A stretch of DNA of 5,046 bases from an uncultured Synergistales bacterium. Its GTDB lineage: Bacteria > Synergistota > Synergistia > Synergistales > Aminobacteriaceae. Both the position numbers and the translations under genes were made by a program. The stretch covers positions 1-5,046 of the forward strand of contig CALFXN010000525.1 of the NCBI GenBank assembly GCA_937957815.1. The letters run 5' to 3'. Of this stretch, positions 1 to 5,046 are shown one piece after another (position 1 is the first letter of the stretch; every line of letters starts with the position of its first letter). Below the pieces are notes generated by a model. That model worked only from the letters and a program-made list of their open reading frames with translations, had not been told where the DNA came from and did no database searches.

Positions 1-1
1 C

Positions 2-232
2 GCGATGGTCAACGGCATGGGGGCGACGCCGCTCATGGAGCTCTACGTCATCTACAACGAGGTCGAATCGTATCTTTCGGGCAAGGGCGTCGCGGTCGCG
101 CGTCCGATGGTGGGCGAATACATGACGTCGCTCGAAATGGCCGGCTTCTCGATCACGCTGCTTCGCACCGACGACGAACTCCTGTCGCTCTTCGACCATC
201 CGTGCGAGACCCCGGCCTGGAGGCAGGCATGA
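2..232 (+). CDS. dhaK: Dihydroxyacetone kinase substrate-binding subunit DhaK, C-terminal part only
   Basis: This is the last 76 residues of DhaK, the subunit that covalently binds dihydroxyacetone (glycerone) through a histidine and presents it to DhaL for phosphorylation in the cytoplasm. The open frame runs in from the left edge, so the ATG at 5 is an internal methionine (VNGMGATPLMELY), not a start. The tail matches the end of the E. coli DhaK family as I know it: VNG-GATPL-ELY, then a TSLEMAGFSITLLRTDDELL block, then a short FDHP-ETPAW end. The catalytic histidine lies upstream, outside the window, so activity cannot be judged. The stop TGA (230-232) overlaps the dhaL ATG (229-231), indicating one transcript with likely translational coupling. 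Some DhaK relatives act on other short ketoses or tetroses, so substrate identity is inferred from family only. Confidence 0.93.
   Translation, partial: AMVNGMGATPLMELYVIYNEVESYLSGKGVAVARPMVGEYMTSLEMAGFSITLLRTDDELLSLFDHPCETPAWRQA
219..223 (+). promoter_or_regulatory. Ribosome binding site of dhaL
   Basis: GGAGG lies five bases before the ATG at 229, inside the end of dhaK. It decides the dhaL start in favour of 229 over the in-frame ATG at 202, which would overlap dhaK by 31 bases and add nine residues with no family counterpart. Confidence 0.75.
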
Positions 233-873
233 CCTGCGCCTGCACGACGGACTGCCTCGCAGGGATCTTCAGAAACCTCGCGGCGACGGTCGACGCCAAC
301 GAACAGATGCTCAACGAACTGGACAGCACGATCGGCGACGCGGAACACGGCCTCAACCTGAAGCGCGGATTTTCGATCCTGATGGGAAAGATGGACGGCT
401 TCATGTCGCTCGAGCCCGCGAAATTCGTCAAGCGGATGGGCACGACGCTCGCGGGAGCCGGGTGCGGGTCGGGACCGATCTTTTACGGGCTCGCGATCCG
501 TGCGGCGGGCGACTCGCTCGAAAAGACCGGGTTCGGCGGAAGCCCGGCGATCGCCGCGGCCCTCGAAGCGGCACTCGCCGCGATCAGGGAAAAGGGGGGC
601 GCGAAGGTCGGGGACAAGACGATGGTCGACGCGCTCGAACCCGCGGTGATTTCGTTCCGCAAGGCGGCCGACGAAGGACTCGACGTTGCTGCTGCGTTCG
701 CGAAAGCGGCGGAGGCCGCGGAGGCCGGAATGAAGGCGACGGCCGGGATGATCGGTGTCAAGGGGCGCGGGTTCCATGCCGGAGAACGAGGGCTCGGACA
801 TCAGGACCCCGGCGCGACGTCGTGCCGCCTGTTGCTCGGGTGCATCGCGGAGACGCTCTCGAAGAGCGCGTGA
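229..873 (+). CDS. dhaL: Dihydroxyacetone kinase ADP-binding subunit DhaL
   Basis: DhaL is the nucleotide-binding half of the split dihydroxyacetone kinase. In PTS-type systems it carries a tightly bound ADP that DhaM re-phosphorylates, and it passes the phosphate to the ketose held by DhaK. The protein is 214 residues, close to the 210 of E. coli DhaL. Family motifs visible in order are the magnesium/nucleotide motif D32...IGDAEHGLN (35-43), a glycine-rich SGP loop (about 76-87), GDKTMVD (128-134), and the C-terminal KGRG...GERGLGHQDPGATS block (178-198). Two departures stand out. The third acidic metal ligand, normally Asp in GDADHG or GDGDHG, is Glu39. The loop before SGP reads AGCG rather than the usual GGA. 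The N-terminus has cysteines at 3, 5 and 9. The start is fixed by the ATGA overlap with dhaK and a good ribosome binding site. No dhaM follows. The family call is firm; whether phosphate comes from the PTS or directly from ATP is unknown. Confidence 0.93.
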   Translation: MTCACTTDCLAGIFRNLAATVDANEQMLNELDSTIGDAEHGLNLKRGFSILMGKMDGFMSLEPAKFVKRMGTTLAGAGCGSGPIFYGLAIRAAGDSLEKTGFGGSPAIAAALEAALAAIREKGGAKVGDKTMVDALEPAVISFRKAADEGLDVAAAFAKAAEAAEAGMKATAGMIGVKGRGFHAGERGLGHQDPGATSCRLLLGCIAETLSKSA

Positions 874-883
874 TGGAGAATTT

Positions 884-907
884 TCGCCGGGAAACGGATC
901 CCGGCGA
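884..907 (+). promoter_or_regulatory. Intergenic hairpin between dhaL and livK
   Basis: An exact inverted repeat, TCGCCGGG (884-891) and CCCGGCGA (900-907), forms an 8-bp GC-rich stem with an 8-base loop in the 55-base gap after dhaL. No T run follows on either strand, so it is not a canonical intrinsic terminator. It sits just upstream of the livK ribosome binding site (about 917-922). It could limit read-through or translation, or protect an mRNA end after processing. No clear -35/-10 promoter for livK is apparent in the gap. Confidence 0.45.
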
Positions 908-928
908 CAGTCGAAGGGGGAGAGAACA

Positions 929-2056
929 GTGAAGAAGACCGGTTTCATGCTTCTAGCGGCATTGGCGCTTCTGGCGTCCGGAGCGGTTGCGTTCGCGGCG
1001 GATACGGTCCGGATCGGGCTTTCCGCGCCGATCACGGGAAACTATGCGGAATACGGGGAGAATTTCAAGTACTCCGTCACGATGGCGGCGGAAAAGATCA
1101 ACGCCGCGGGCGGACTTCTCGGCAAGAAGGTCGAGATCGTCGTCATGGACAGCAAGGGAGATCCGAAGGAAGCGGCGCTGATCGCGCAGAAGTTCGTCCA
1201 GGATTCCTCGATCGCGGCGGAAATCGGCGACTTCACGAGCACCGCGTGCCTCGCGGCCGCCCCGATCTACGAACGTGCGAAGATGGTCCAGCTCTCTCCG
1301 ACTGCCTCGCACCCCGATTTCGCGAAGTCCGGGGAGTATATGTTCGGCATCGTCGGAACGCAGGACGCCGAAGGTCCGTTCAACGTGAAGTACATCGCCC
1401 AGGAGTACATGGCGCTGAAGAACGTCGCGGTCATCTACATCAACAACGACTGGGGCCACGTGACGAAGGACCGGTTCGTCAAGGCGGCCGAGAAGTTCAA
1501 TCTCAAGGTCACCGGCGAGCAGCCCTTCATGGAGTCCGAGAAGGACTACGCCGCGATCCTGAACAAGCTTCGGCAGGCAAACCCTGATGGGTTGTGCGTC
1601 GCGGCCATGTATAACGAAGCATCCCTCATCGCGCGACAGATCCGCAAGATGGGGTGGAACGTCAAGCTGCTTGCGCCGAGCTCCGTTTTTTCGGCGAAAT
1701 TGATCGAACTCGGCGGCGAAGCCGTCGAAGGCATCGTGACGAATACATTCTTCGCGCTCGAAGACAAAGATCCCGCGGTTCAGGGGTTTATCGCCGAGTT
1801 CGAGAAGGTTGCCGGGCGTAAGCCGAACCTTCACGCCGCGTGCGCCTACGACTCGATGATGATGCTCGCGGACGCGATCAAAAGAGCGAACTCCGCCGAC
1901 CGCACGGCGATCCGCAACGCGCTGGCCGAGACGAAGGACTTCAGCGGCATCACAGGAAAGCTGACCTTCACGAAGGTCGGGGATATCGAGCGGAAGTACA
2001 AGGTCATGGTCGTCGAAAAGGGACAGTGGGTCGTCAAGAAGGACTACACGCGCTAA
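929..2056 (+). CDS. livK: Periplasmic branched-chain amino acid-type ABC transporter substrate-binding protein (LivK family)
   Basis: This is the solute receptor of the Liv/HAAT importer. It captures an amino acid or related small hydrophobic solute in the periplasm and delivers it to LivHM. The GTG start at 929 gives 375 residues, near the usual 365-390. It has a GGGGAG ribosome binding site six bases upstream and yields a classical signal peptide: KK, a hydrophobic core (6-20), then AFA (21-23) as a probable signal peptidase I site before ADTVRIG. There is no lipobox cysteine. The mature part is a type I periplasmic-binding fold opening with IGLSAPITGNYAEYGEN and INAAGGLLGKKVEIVVMDSKGD. DFTSTAC (101-107) and SPTAS (123-127) fall where family members hold the ligand's alpha-amino and carboxyl groups. 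These suggest an amino acid-like ligand, but family members also bind amides, aromatic acids and other solutes, so leucine/isoleucine/valine specificity is not proven. It is the first gene of the transporter set and is separated from livH by a strong hairpin. Confidence 0.92.
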   Translation: MKKTGFMLLAALALLASGAVAFAADTVRIGLSAPITGNYAEYGENFKYSVTMAAEKINAAGGLLGKKVEIVVMDSKGDPKEAALIAQKFVQDSSIAAEIGDFTSTACLAAAPIYERAKMVQLSPTASHPDFAKSGEYMFGIVGTQDAEGPFNVKYIAQEYMALKNVAVIYINNDWGHVTKDRFVKAAEKFNLKVTGEQPFMESEKDYAAILNKLRQANPDGLCVAAMYNEASLIARQIRKMGWNVKLLAPSSVFSAKLIELGGEAVEGIVTNTFFALEDKDPAVQGFIAEFEKVAGRKPNLHAACAYDSMMMLADAIKRANSADRTAIRNALAETKDFSGITGKLTFTKVGDIERKYKVMVVEKGQWVVKKDYTR

Positions 2057-2079
2057 ACCGTTACCAGGCGTTCCATTGA

Positions 2080-2107
2080 GCGGGAGGTCGGCTTTCCGGC
2101 CTCCCGC
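2080..2107 (+). promoter_or_regulatory. Strong hairpin between livK and livH
   Basis: GCGGGAGGTCGG (2080-2091) pairs with CCGGCCTCCCGC (2096-2107): a 12-bp stem with one G-U pair and a four-base CTTT loop. It starts 23 bases after the livK stop. Only TTT at 2111-2113 follows, so it is at best a weak or leaky intrinsic terminator. A structure here would fit the common pattern in binding-protein ABC operons, where a 3' hairpin stabilises or partly terminates the receptor message so that the receptor is made in excess of the membrane subunits. Confidence 0.6.
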
Positions 2108-2134
2108 CACTTTGAAACGGGATGGAGTGGTTCC

Positions 2135-3010
2135 ATGGATTATTACGTTCAGACGCTCGTCGATGGAATCGCCCAGGGATCGATCTACGCGCTCATGGCC
2201 ATCGGATTCGCGATGATCATGGGAATCCTCGGGCTCGTTACCTTCACTCACGGCGAAGTGATCATGGTCGGGGCGTTCGCCGGGTTTTACGCGCTCACAT
2301 TCCTCAAAACGGGGATCTTCATAGCCCTCGTCGCCGGTTTCGCAGCGGCGTGGATTCTCGGGCTCGTCATCGAGCTGATCTGTTACCGCCGATGGCCGAA
2401 GGGGCCGGACGAGACGTGGCTCATCACGACGATCGGCGTTTCCACGGTCCTCAAGAGCGGCGCGCAGATCGTCCTCGGAACGGAACAGCAGCTCGTTCCG
2501 GATGTGTACACAGGATTCTGGACCTTCGGCGGGGTCCGCATCCTTCATATTCAGGTCTTCATGCTGGCCGTCCTTTTTCTGCTTTCGGCCGCGCTCTGGC
2601 TTTTCCTCAAGAAGACGAAAACAGGCCTCGAACTCAAGGCTGTCTCTATGGACAAGACAGCCGCGGCGCTCCTCGGCGTCGATGTGAGGCGGATCCTCGT
2701 CGTCGGAAACGCGATCGGATGCGCGCTCTGTGGAGTCTCGGGCGTTCTTCTCGGCGTGTACTACAACTCCGTCCATGCCGTCATGGGAGGCAGCGCCGGG
2801 CTCAAGTCGTTCGCGTCGGCCGTTCTCGGCGGCCTGACGAGCATTCCGGGCGCCGCGATCGGCGGAGTCTTGCTCGGAATTTTCGAGAATGTCGGCGTCG
2901 CGATCTTCTCTTCCGGCTGGAGGGACGTTATCGCGTTTCTGATTCTCATCGCGGTCCTGCTCGTCCGGCCCTCCGGACTCCTCGGACGGAAAGGAGCTGA
3001 GAAGGTATGA
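2135..3010 (+). CDS. livH: Branched-chain amino acid-type ABC transporter permease LivH
   Basis: LivH is one of the two inner-membrane permease subunits that form the translocation path of the Liv/HAAT importer, pairing with LivM. It has 291 residues, typical of the family. The N-terminus carries the family hallmark GIAQGSIYALMAIGFAMIMG (11-30), followed by TFTHGE (36-41), which is NFAHGE in many relatives. Several strongly hydrophobic segments follow, probably eight in all. The cytoplasmic loop KTKTGLELKAVSMDKTAAALLGVDV (from about 158) is the expected ATPase-coupling region. The glycine-rich stretch VLGGLTSIPGAAIGGVLLGIFE and the closing LLVRPSGLLG are also typical. The ATG at 2135 has GGAG (2124-2127) seven bases upstream. 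The stop TGA overlaps the livM ATG. Nothing in it looks degraded. Confidence 0.94.
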   Translation: MDYYVQTLVDGIAQGSIYALMAIGFAMIMGILGLVTFTHGEVIMVGAFAGFYALTFLKTGIFIALVAGFAAAWILGLVIELICYRRWPKGPDETWLITTIGVSTVLKSGAQIVLGTEQQLVPDVYTGFWTFGGVRILHIQVFMLAVLFLLSAALWLFLKKTKTGLELKAVSMDKTAAALLGVDVRRILVVGNAIGCALCGVSGVLLGVYYNSVHAVMGGSAGLKSFASAVLGGLTSIPGAAIGGVLLGIFENVGVAIFSSGWRDVIAFLILIAVLLVRPSGLLGRKGAEKV

Positions 3011-3999
3011 TCGCGATTTTCCGAACGACGCAGCGGCACAGGGGATTGTCGATCCTTGCGTGCGCCTGTCTGCTCCTGATCGTCCCATTCGTCATCCGCG
3101 GCAACGACTATCTTCTCCGGATCGCGATCAACATCCTGCTCTATTCGGTTCTCGCGACGAGCCTGAACATCATCAACGGCTACTCGGGACAGTTCAACAT
3201 CGGGCAGGCCGGGTTCTACTGCATCGGCGCCTACACGGCCGCGATCCTCGCGACGAGATGCGGCGTCGGATTCTGGATCGCGCTCCCGGTCAGCGGCCTC
3301 ATCGCATCCGCTTCGAGCGTCCTTCTCGGGATCCCGACGGCGCGACTGCGCGGGATCTTCCTCGCGATCTGCACGCTCGGATTCTCAGAGATCGTGCGTC
3401 TGACCGTTCTCAACTGGATCGAATTCACCCGTGGGCCGATGGGAATCCCGGGAATCCCCTTCCCGACGGTTTTGGGCTACGAAATTTCGACGAATTTCGG
3501 ATTCTATTTCCTCATCCTGGCCATAGCCGCTGTGGCGCTGTTCGTGTGCTTCCGGGTCCTCAACTCCCGCATCGGAAGAGCCTGGATCGCCATCCGGGAG
3601 GATGAACTCGCGGCGAAATCGATGGGAATTCCCACGACGCGGTACAAGATTTACAACCTCGCGTTCGGGACGTTCTGGGCAGGCGTCGCCGGCTGTTTCT
3701 ACGCATATCTTTCGAGTTACGTAAGTGCGGACAGCTTTACGCTCGACGAAGGATTCGCCATTCTCTGCATGGTTCTCGTCGGAGGCCCGGGAAGCCTTGT
3801 CGGCCCGATCGTCGGGGCGTTCTTCCTCGTCGTGCTGCCCGAAATGTTTCGATTCCTCGCGGAGTATCGCCTCGTGATCTTCGGACTTGCGATCCTTGTG
3901 ACGATGCATGTCAGACCGCAGGGAATCGCAGGAGGCGGCGTCTTCGCGGCGCTCGCGCCGGAAGCGGCCGGAGAGGGAGAAAAGGGGGCCGCGTCATGA
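3007..3999 (+). CDS. livM: Branched-chain amino acid-type ABC transporter permease LivM
   Basis: LivM is the second inner-membrane permease of the importer and forms a heterodimer with LivH. At 330 residues it is of normal family length. After a short basic N-terminus and a first hydrophobic segment (about 14-30) come the conserved ATSLNIINGYSGQFNIGQAGF region (LN-L-GY-GQ-S-GHA-F in many relatives) and IGAYTAA. Then come LRGIFLAICTLGFSEIVRL, WIEFTRGPMGIPGIP and the cytoplasmic coupling loop GRAWIAIREDELAAKSMGI (190 to about 208). The C-terminal GGPGSLVGPIVGAFFLVVLPE and VRPQGIAGG are also standard. A short Ala/Gly/Glu-rich tail ends the protein. The ATG overlaps the livH stop as ATGA, with AAGGAG (2991-2996) ten bases upstream. 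The TGA in turn overlaps the livG ATG. Confidence 0.94.
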   Translation: MIAIFRTTQRHRGLSILACACLLLIVPFVIRGNDYLLRIAINILLYSVLATSLNIINGYSGQFNIGQAGFYCIGAYTAAILATRCGVGFWIALPVSGLIASASSVLLGIPTARLRGIFLAICTLGFSEIVRLTVLNWIEFTRGPMGIPGIPFPTVLGYEISTNFGFYFLILAIAAVALFVCFRVLNSRIGRAWIAIREDELAAKSMGIPTTRYKIYNLAFGTFWAGVAGCFYAYLSSYVSADSFTLDEGFAILCMVLVGGPGSLVGPIVGAFFLVVLPEMFRFLAEYRLVIFGLAILVTMHVRPQGIAGGGVFAALAPEAAGEGEKGAAS

Positions 4000-4769
4000 A
4001 CGACGTTATCCTGGAGACGCGTTCCCTTTCGAAACACTTCGGAGGACTCAAGGCGGTCGACAATGTCGACATGATCGTCCGGTCCGGGGCGATCCACGGA
4101 ATCATCGGCCCCAACGGGGCCGGCAAGACGACCTTCTTCAACCTGCTCACAGGATTGATCGAAGTGACGAGCGGGACCGTGCTGTTTGGCGGCAACAACA
4201 TCACGAACATCCCTCCCGAGCGTGTCGCGGAGATCGGAATGTCGCGGACCTTCCAGAACATCAAATTGTTTCGTTTCATGACCGTCCTCGACAACGTGAA
4301 GGTCGGTTTCCACACGAGAACGAGAACGGGGCTTTTCGCGGCTGTCGCGAGGAGTGCGACCTTCCGCGCCGACGAGGATTTTGTCACGGAACGGGGGCTC
4401 GAGCTCCTCGATCTCGTCGGCCTCAGGAAACAGGCGTACAATCAGGCTGCGAACCCCTCGTACGGAACGCAGCGGCGGCTCGAAATCGCGCGGGCTCTCG
4501 CGACGGATCCCAAGGTCCTTCTGCTCGACGAACCGGCGGCAGGGATGAACCCGTCGGAGAAGAGCGAGGTCATGGAGCTGATACGGAAGATCAGTTCGCT
4601 CGGCCGCACGATCGTCGTCATCGAACACGACATGAAGCTCATCATGAACCTCTGCGGCGTGATTACGGTCCTCAACCAGGGACTCAAGATCTGCGAGGGG
4701 ACTCCGGCCGAGATCCGGAACAACCCCGACGTCATCAGCGCCTACCTCGGGCATTCCCGGGGAGCGTAG
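3996..4769 (+). CDS. livG: Branched-chain amino acid-type ABC transporter ATP-binding protein LivG
   Basis: LivG is one of two cytoplasmic ATPases that power the Liv/HAAT importer and would pair with LivF. It has 257 residues, standard for LivG. The nucleotide-binding motifs are complete: Walker A GPNGAGKTT (38-46), Q-loop RTFQNIKLF with Gln87, signature region PSYGTQRRLEIARAL (154-168), Walker B LLLDEP (175-180) and the H-loop His211 in VVIEHDM. The signature is the LivG type (YG-QRRLEIARAL) rather than the general LSGGQ, with Pro-Ser-Tyr where Leu-Pro/Ala-Tyr is common. The C-terminal GVITVLNQGLKICEGTPAEIRNNPDVISAYLG is the expected LivG end. The insert after the Q-loop (about 103-130) is of ordinary size. 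The start is fixed by the ATGA overlap with livM, with AGGGGG (3983-3988) seven bases upstream. It is predicted functional. Confidence 0.95.
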   Translation: MNDVILETRSLSKHFGGLKAVDNVDMIVRSGAIHGIIGPNGAGKTTFFNLLTGLIEVTSGTVLFGGNNITNIPPERVAEIGMSRTFQNIKLFRFMTVLDNVKVGFHTRTRTGLFAAVARSATFRADEDFVTERGLELLDLVGLRKQAYNQAANPSYGTQRRLEIARALATDPKVLLLDEPAAGMNPSEKSEVMELIRKISSLGRTIVVIEHDMKLIMNLCGVITVLNQGLKICEGTPAEIRNNPDVISAYLGHSRGA

Positions 4770-4773
4770 GAGG
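4768..4773 (+). promoter_or_regulatory. Ribosome binding site of livF
   Basis: A perfect AGGAGG overlaps the livG stop codon. It lies eight bases before the ATG at 4782 and only two before the in-frame ATG at 4776. Spacing therefore favours 4782, which also gives the family's usual ML-V N-terminus. Confidence 0.8.
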
Positions 4774-4781
4774 AGATGTCC

Positions 4782-5000
4782 ATGCTTCAGGTCAGCGGCC
4801 TCAGGGTCAACTACGGCAACATCACGGCGCTCAGAGGCGTCTCCTTCGAAGTCCGCGAACGGGAGATCGTGACGATCATCGGATCGAACGGCGCAGGGAA
4901 GTCGAGTACGCTCATGGCGATCTCCAATATCGTCAAAAAGGCGGAGGGAACCGTCCGTTTCAAGGACCGGGACATCACGAATCTGAAGCCATCGGACATC
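4782..5000 (+). CDS. livF: Branched-chain amino acid-type ABC transporter ATP-binding protein LivF, N-terminal part only
   Basis: LivF is the second ATPase of the importer, partner of LivG. Only 73 genuine codons are present, out of about 235 in complete family members. The start reads MLQVSGLRVNYGNITALRGV, matching the LivF pattern ML-V--L-V-YG-I-AL-GVS. Walker A is GSNGAGKSS (34-42), where GANGAGKST is more usual; all essential positions, including Lys40, are kept. The last genuine residues read FKDRDITNLKPSDI, where the family normally continues with a further helix and the Q-loop. From 5001 the frame continues without a stop into RSEEHTSELQSRGLI, which is translated sequencing adapter and not part of the protein. 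The Q-loop, signature, Walker B and H-loop are missing because the contig ends, not because the gene is broken. Confidence 0.93.
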
Positions 5001-5046
5001 AGATCGGAAGAGCACACGTCTGAACTCCAGTCACGTGGCCTTATCT
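5001..5046 (+). other. Illumina TruSeq adapter contamination at the contig end
   Basis: From AGATCGGAAGAGCACACG (5001) through CTGAACTCCAGTCAC (ending 5034), the sequence is the standard TruSeq indexed adapter. GTGGCC (5035-5040) plus TT agrees with TruSeq index 20, and ATCT at the end is the start of the constant region after the index. The A at 5001 may be the A-tail or genomic. This is not biological sequence and should be trimmed. Translated, it gives the RSEEHTSELQS peptide typical of adapter-contaminated assemblies; the reverse frame gives MCSSDL. Confidence 0.98.

Noticed and set aside
884..907. Hairpin after dhaL as an intrinsic terminator
   Set aside because: No T run follows the stem on either strand, so only a general structural element is supported.
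755..928. Upstream extension of livK to an ATG at 755
   Set aside because: It would overlap dhaL by over 100 bases and put 58 Arg-rich residues before a classical signal peptide. The GTG at 929 has a proper ribosome binding site and places KK at the signal start.
953..3088. A 711-codon open frame on the minus strand opposite livK and livH
   Set aside because: It is a high-GC antisense shadow: its translation is rich in Arg, Asp and Glu with no recognisable domain, while the + strand holds two clear family proteins with ribosome binding sites.
4776..4781. Alternative livF start at the ATG at 4776
   Set aside because: It is only two bases from the AGGAGG; the ATG at 4782 has normal spacing and the family N-terminus.
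3717..5015. A 432-codon open frame on the minus strand opposite livM, livG and livF
   Set aside because: It is low-complexity Arg/Asp/Glu-rich shadow coding, and its start lies inside the adapter sequence, so even its N-terminus is artefactual.
3908..5023. A 371-codon + strand open frame across livG
   Set aside because: It is an out-of-frame shadow of livG and livF with an Arg-rich composition and ends in adapter-encoded residues (IGRAHV).
1..5046. Novel system, CRISPR array, mobile element, RNA gene or tandem repeats
   Set aside because: All genuine sequence is accounted for by recognised housekeeping-type genes and short gaps; no repeat array, inverted terminal repeats, transposase, tRNA or rRNA signatures were seen on either strand.

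Overview
The window is a bacterial chromosomal segment of high GC content (roughly 60% by eye). It is densely coded, with every gene on the + strand. It holds two functional modules. The first is the end of a split dihydroxyacetone-kinase pair (dhaK, 3' end only, then complete dhaL). The second is a five-gene ABC importer of the branched-chain/hydrophobic amino acid (Liv, HAAT) family in the order livK-livH-livM-livG-livF, with livF cut off by the window end.

Layout: the dhaK 3' end (2-232) overlaps dhaL (229-873) by ATGA. A 55-base gap with a perfect hairpin leads to livK (929-2056, GTG start, signal peptide, no lipobox cysteine). A 78-base gap with a strong 12-bp hairpin leads to livH (2135-3010). 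LivM (3007-3999) and livG (3996-4769) each follow with ATGA overlaps. LivF begins at 4782 and its genuine sequence appears to end at 5000. Bases 5001-5046 are not genomic: they match the Illumina TruSeq indexed adapter, including what looks like index 20 (GTGGCC followed by TT). The right edge is therefore an untrimmed contig end.

How the genes work together: LivK would capture the solute in the periplasm. LivH and LivM would form the inner-membrane channel, and LivG and LivF would be the paired ATPases that drive import. DhaK (substrate-binding) and DhaL (nucleotide-binding) would phosphorylate dihydroxyacetone or a related short ketose. No dhaM phosphotransfer subunit is visible between dhaL and livK. 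Whether the two modules share a transcript or a physiological role cannot be settled from the sequence.

Organism: the cleavable non-lipoprotein signal on LivK suggests a Gram-negative (diderm) cell. High GC and a Liv importer would fit groups such as Synergistota, Desulfobacterota or Proteobacteria, but the window gives no firm lineage marker and this is a weak inference. I see no mobile element, CRISPR array, RNA gene or novel multi-gene system here. The most consequential observation is the adapter artefact at the right end.
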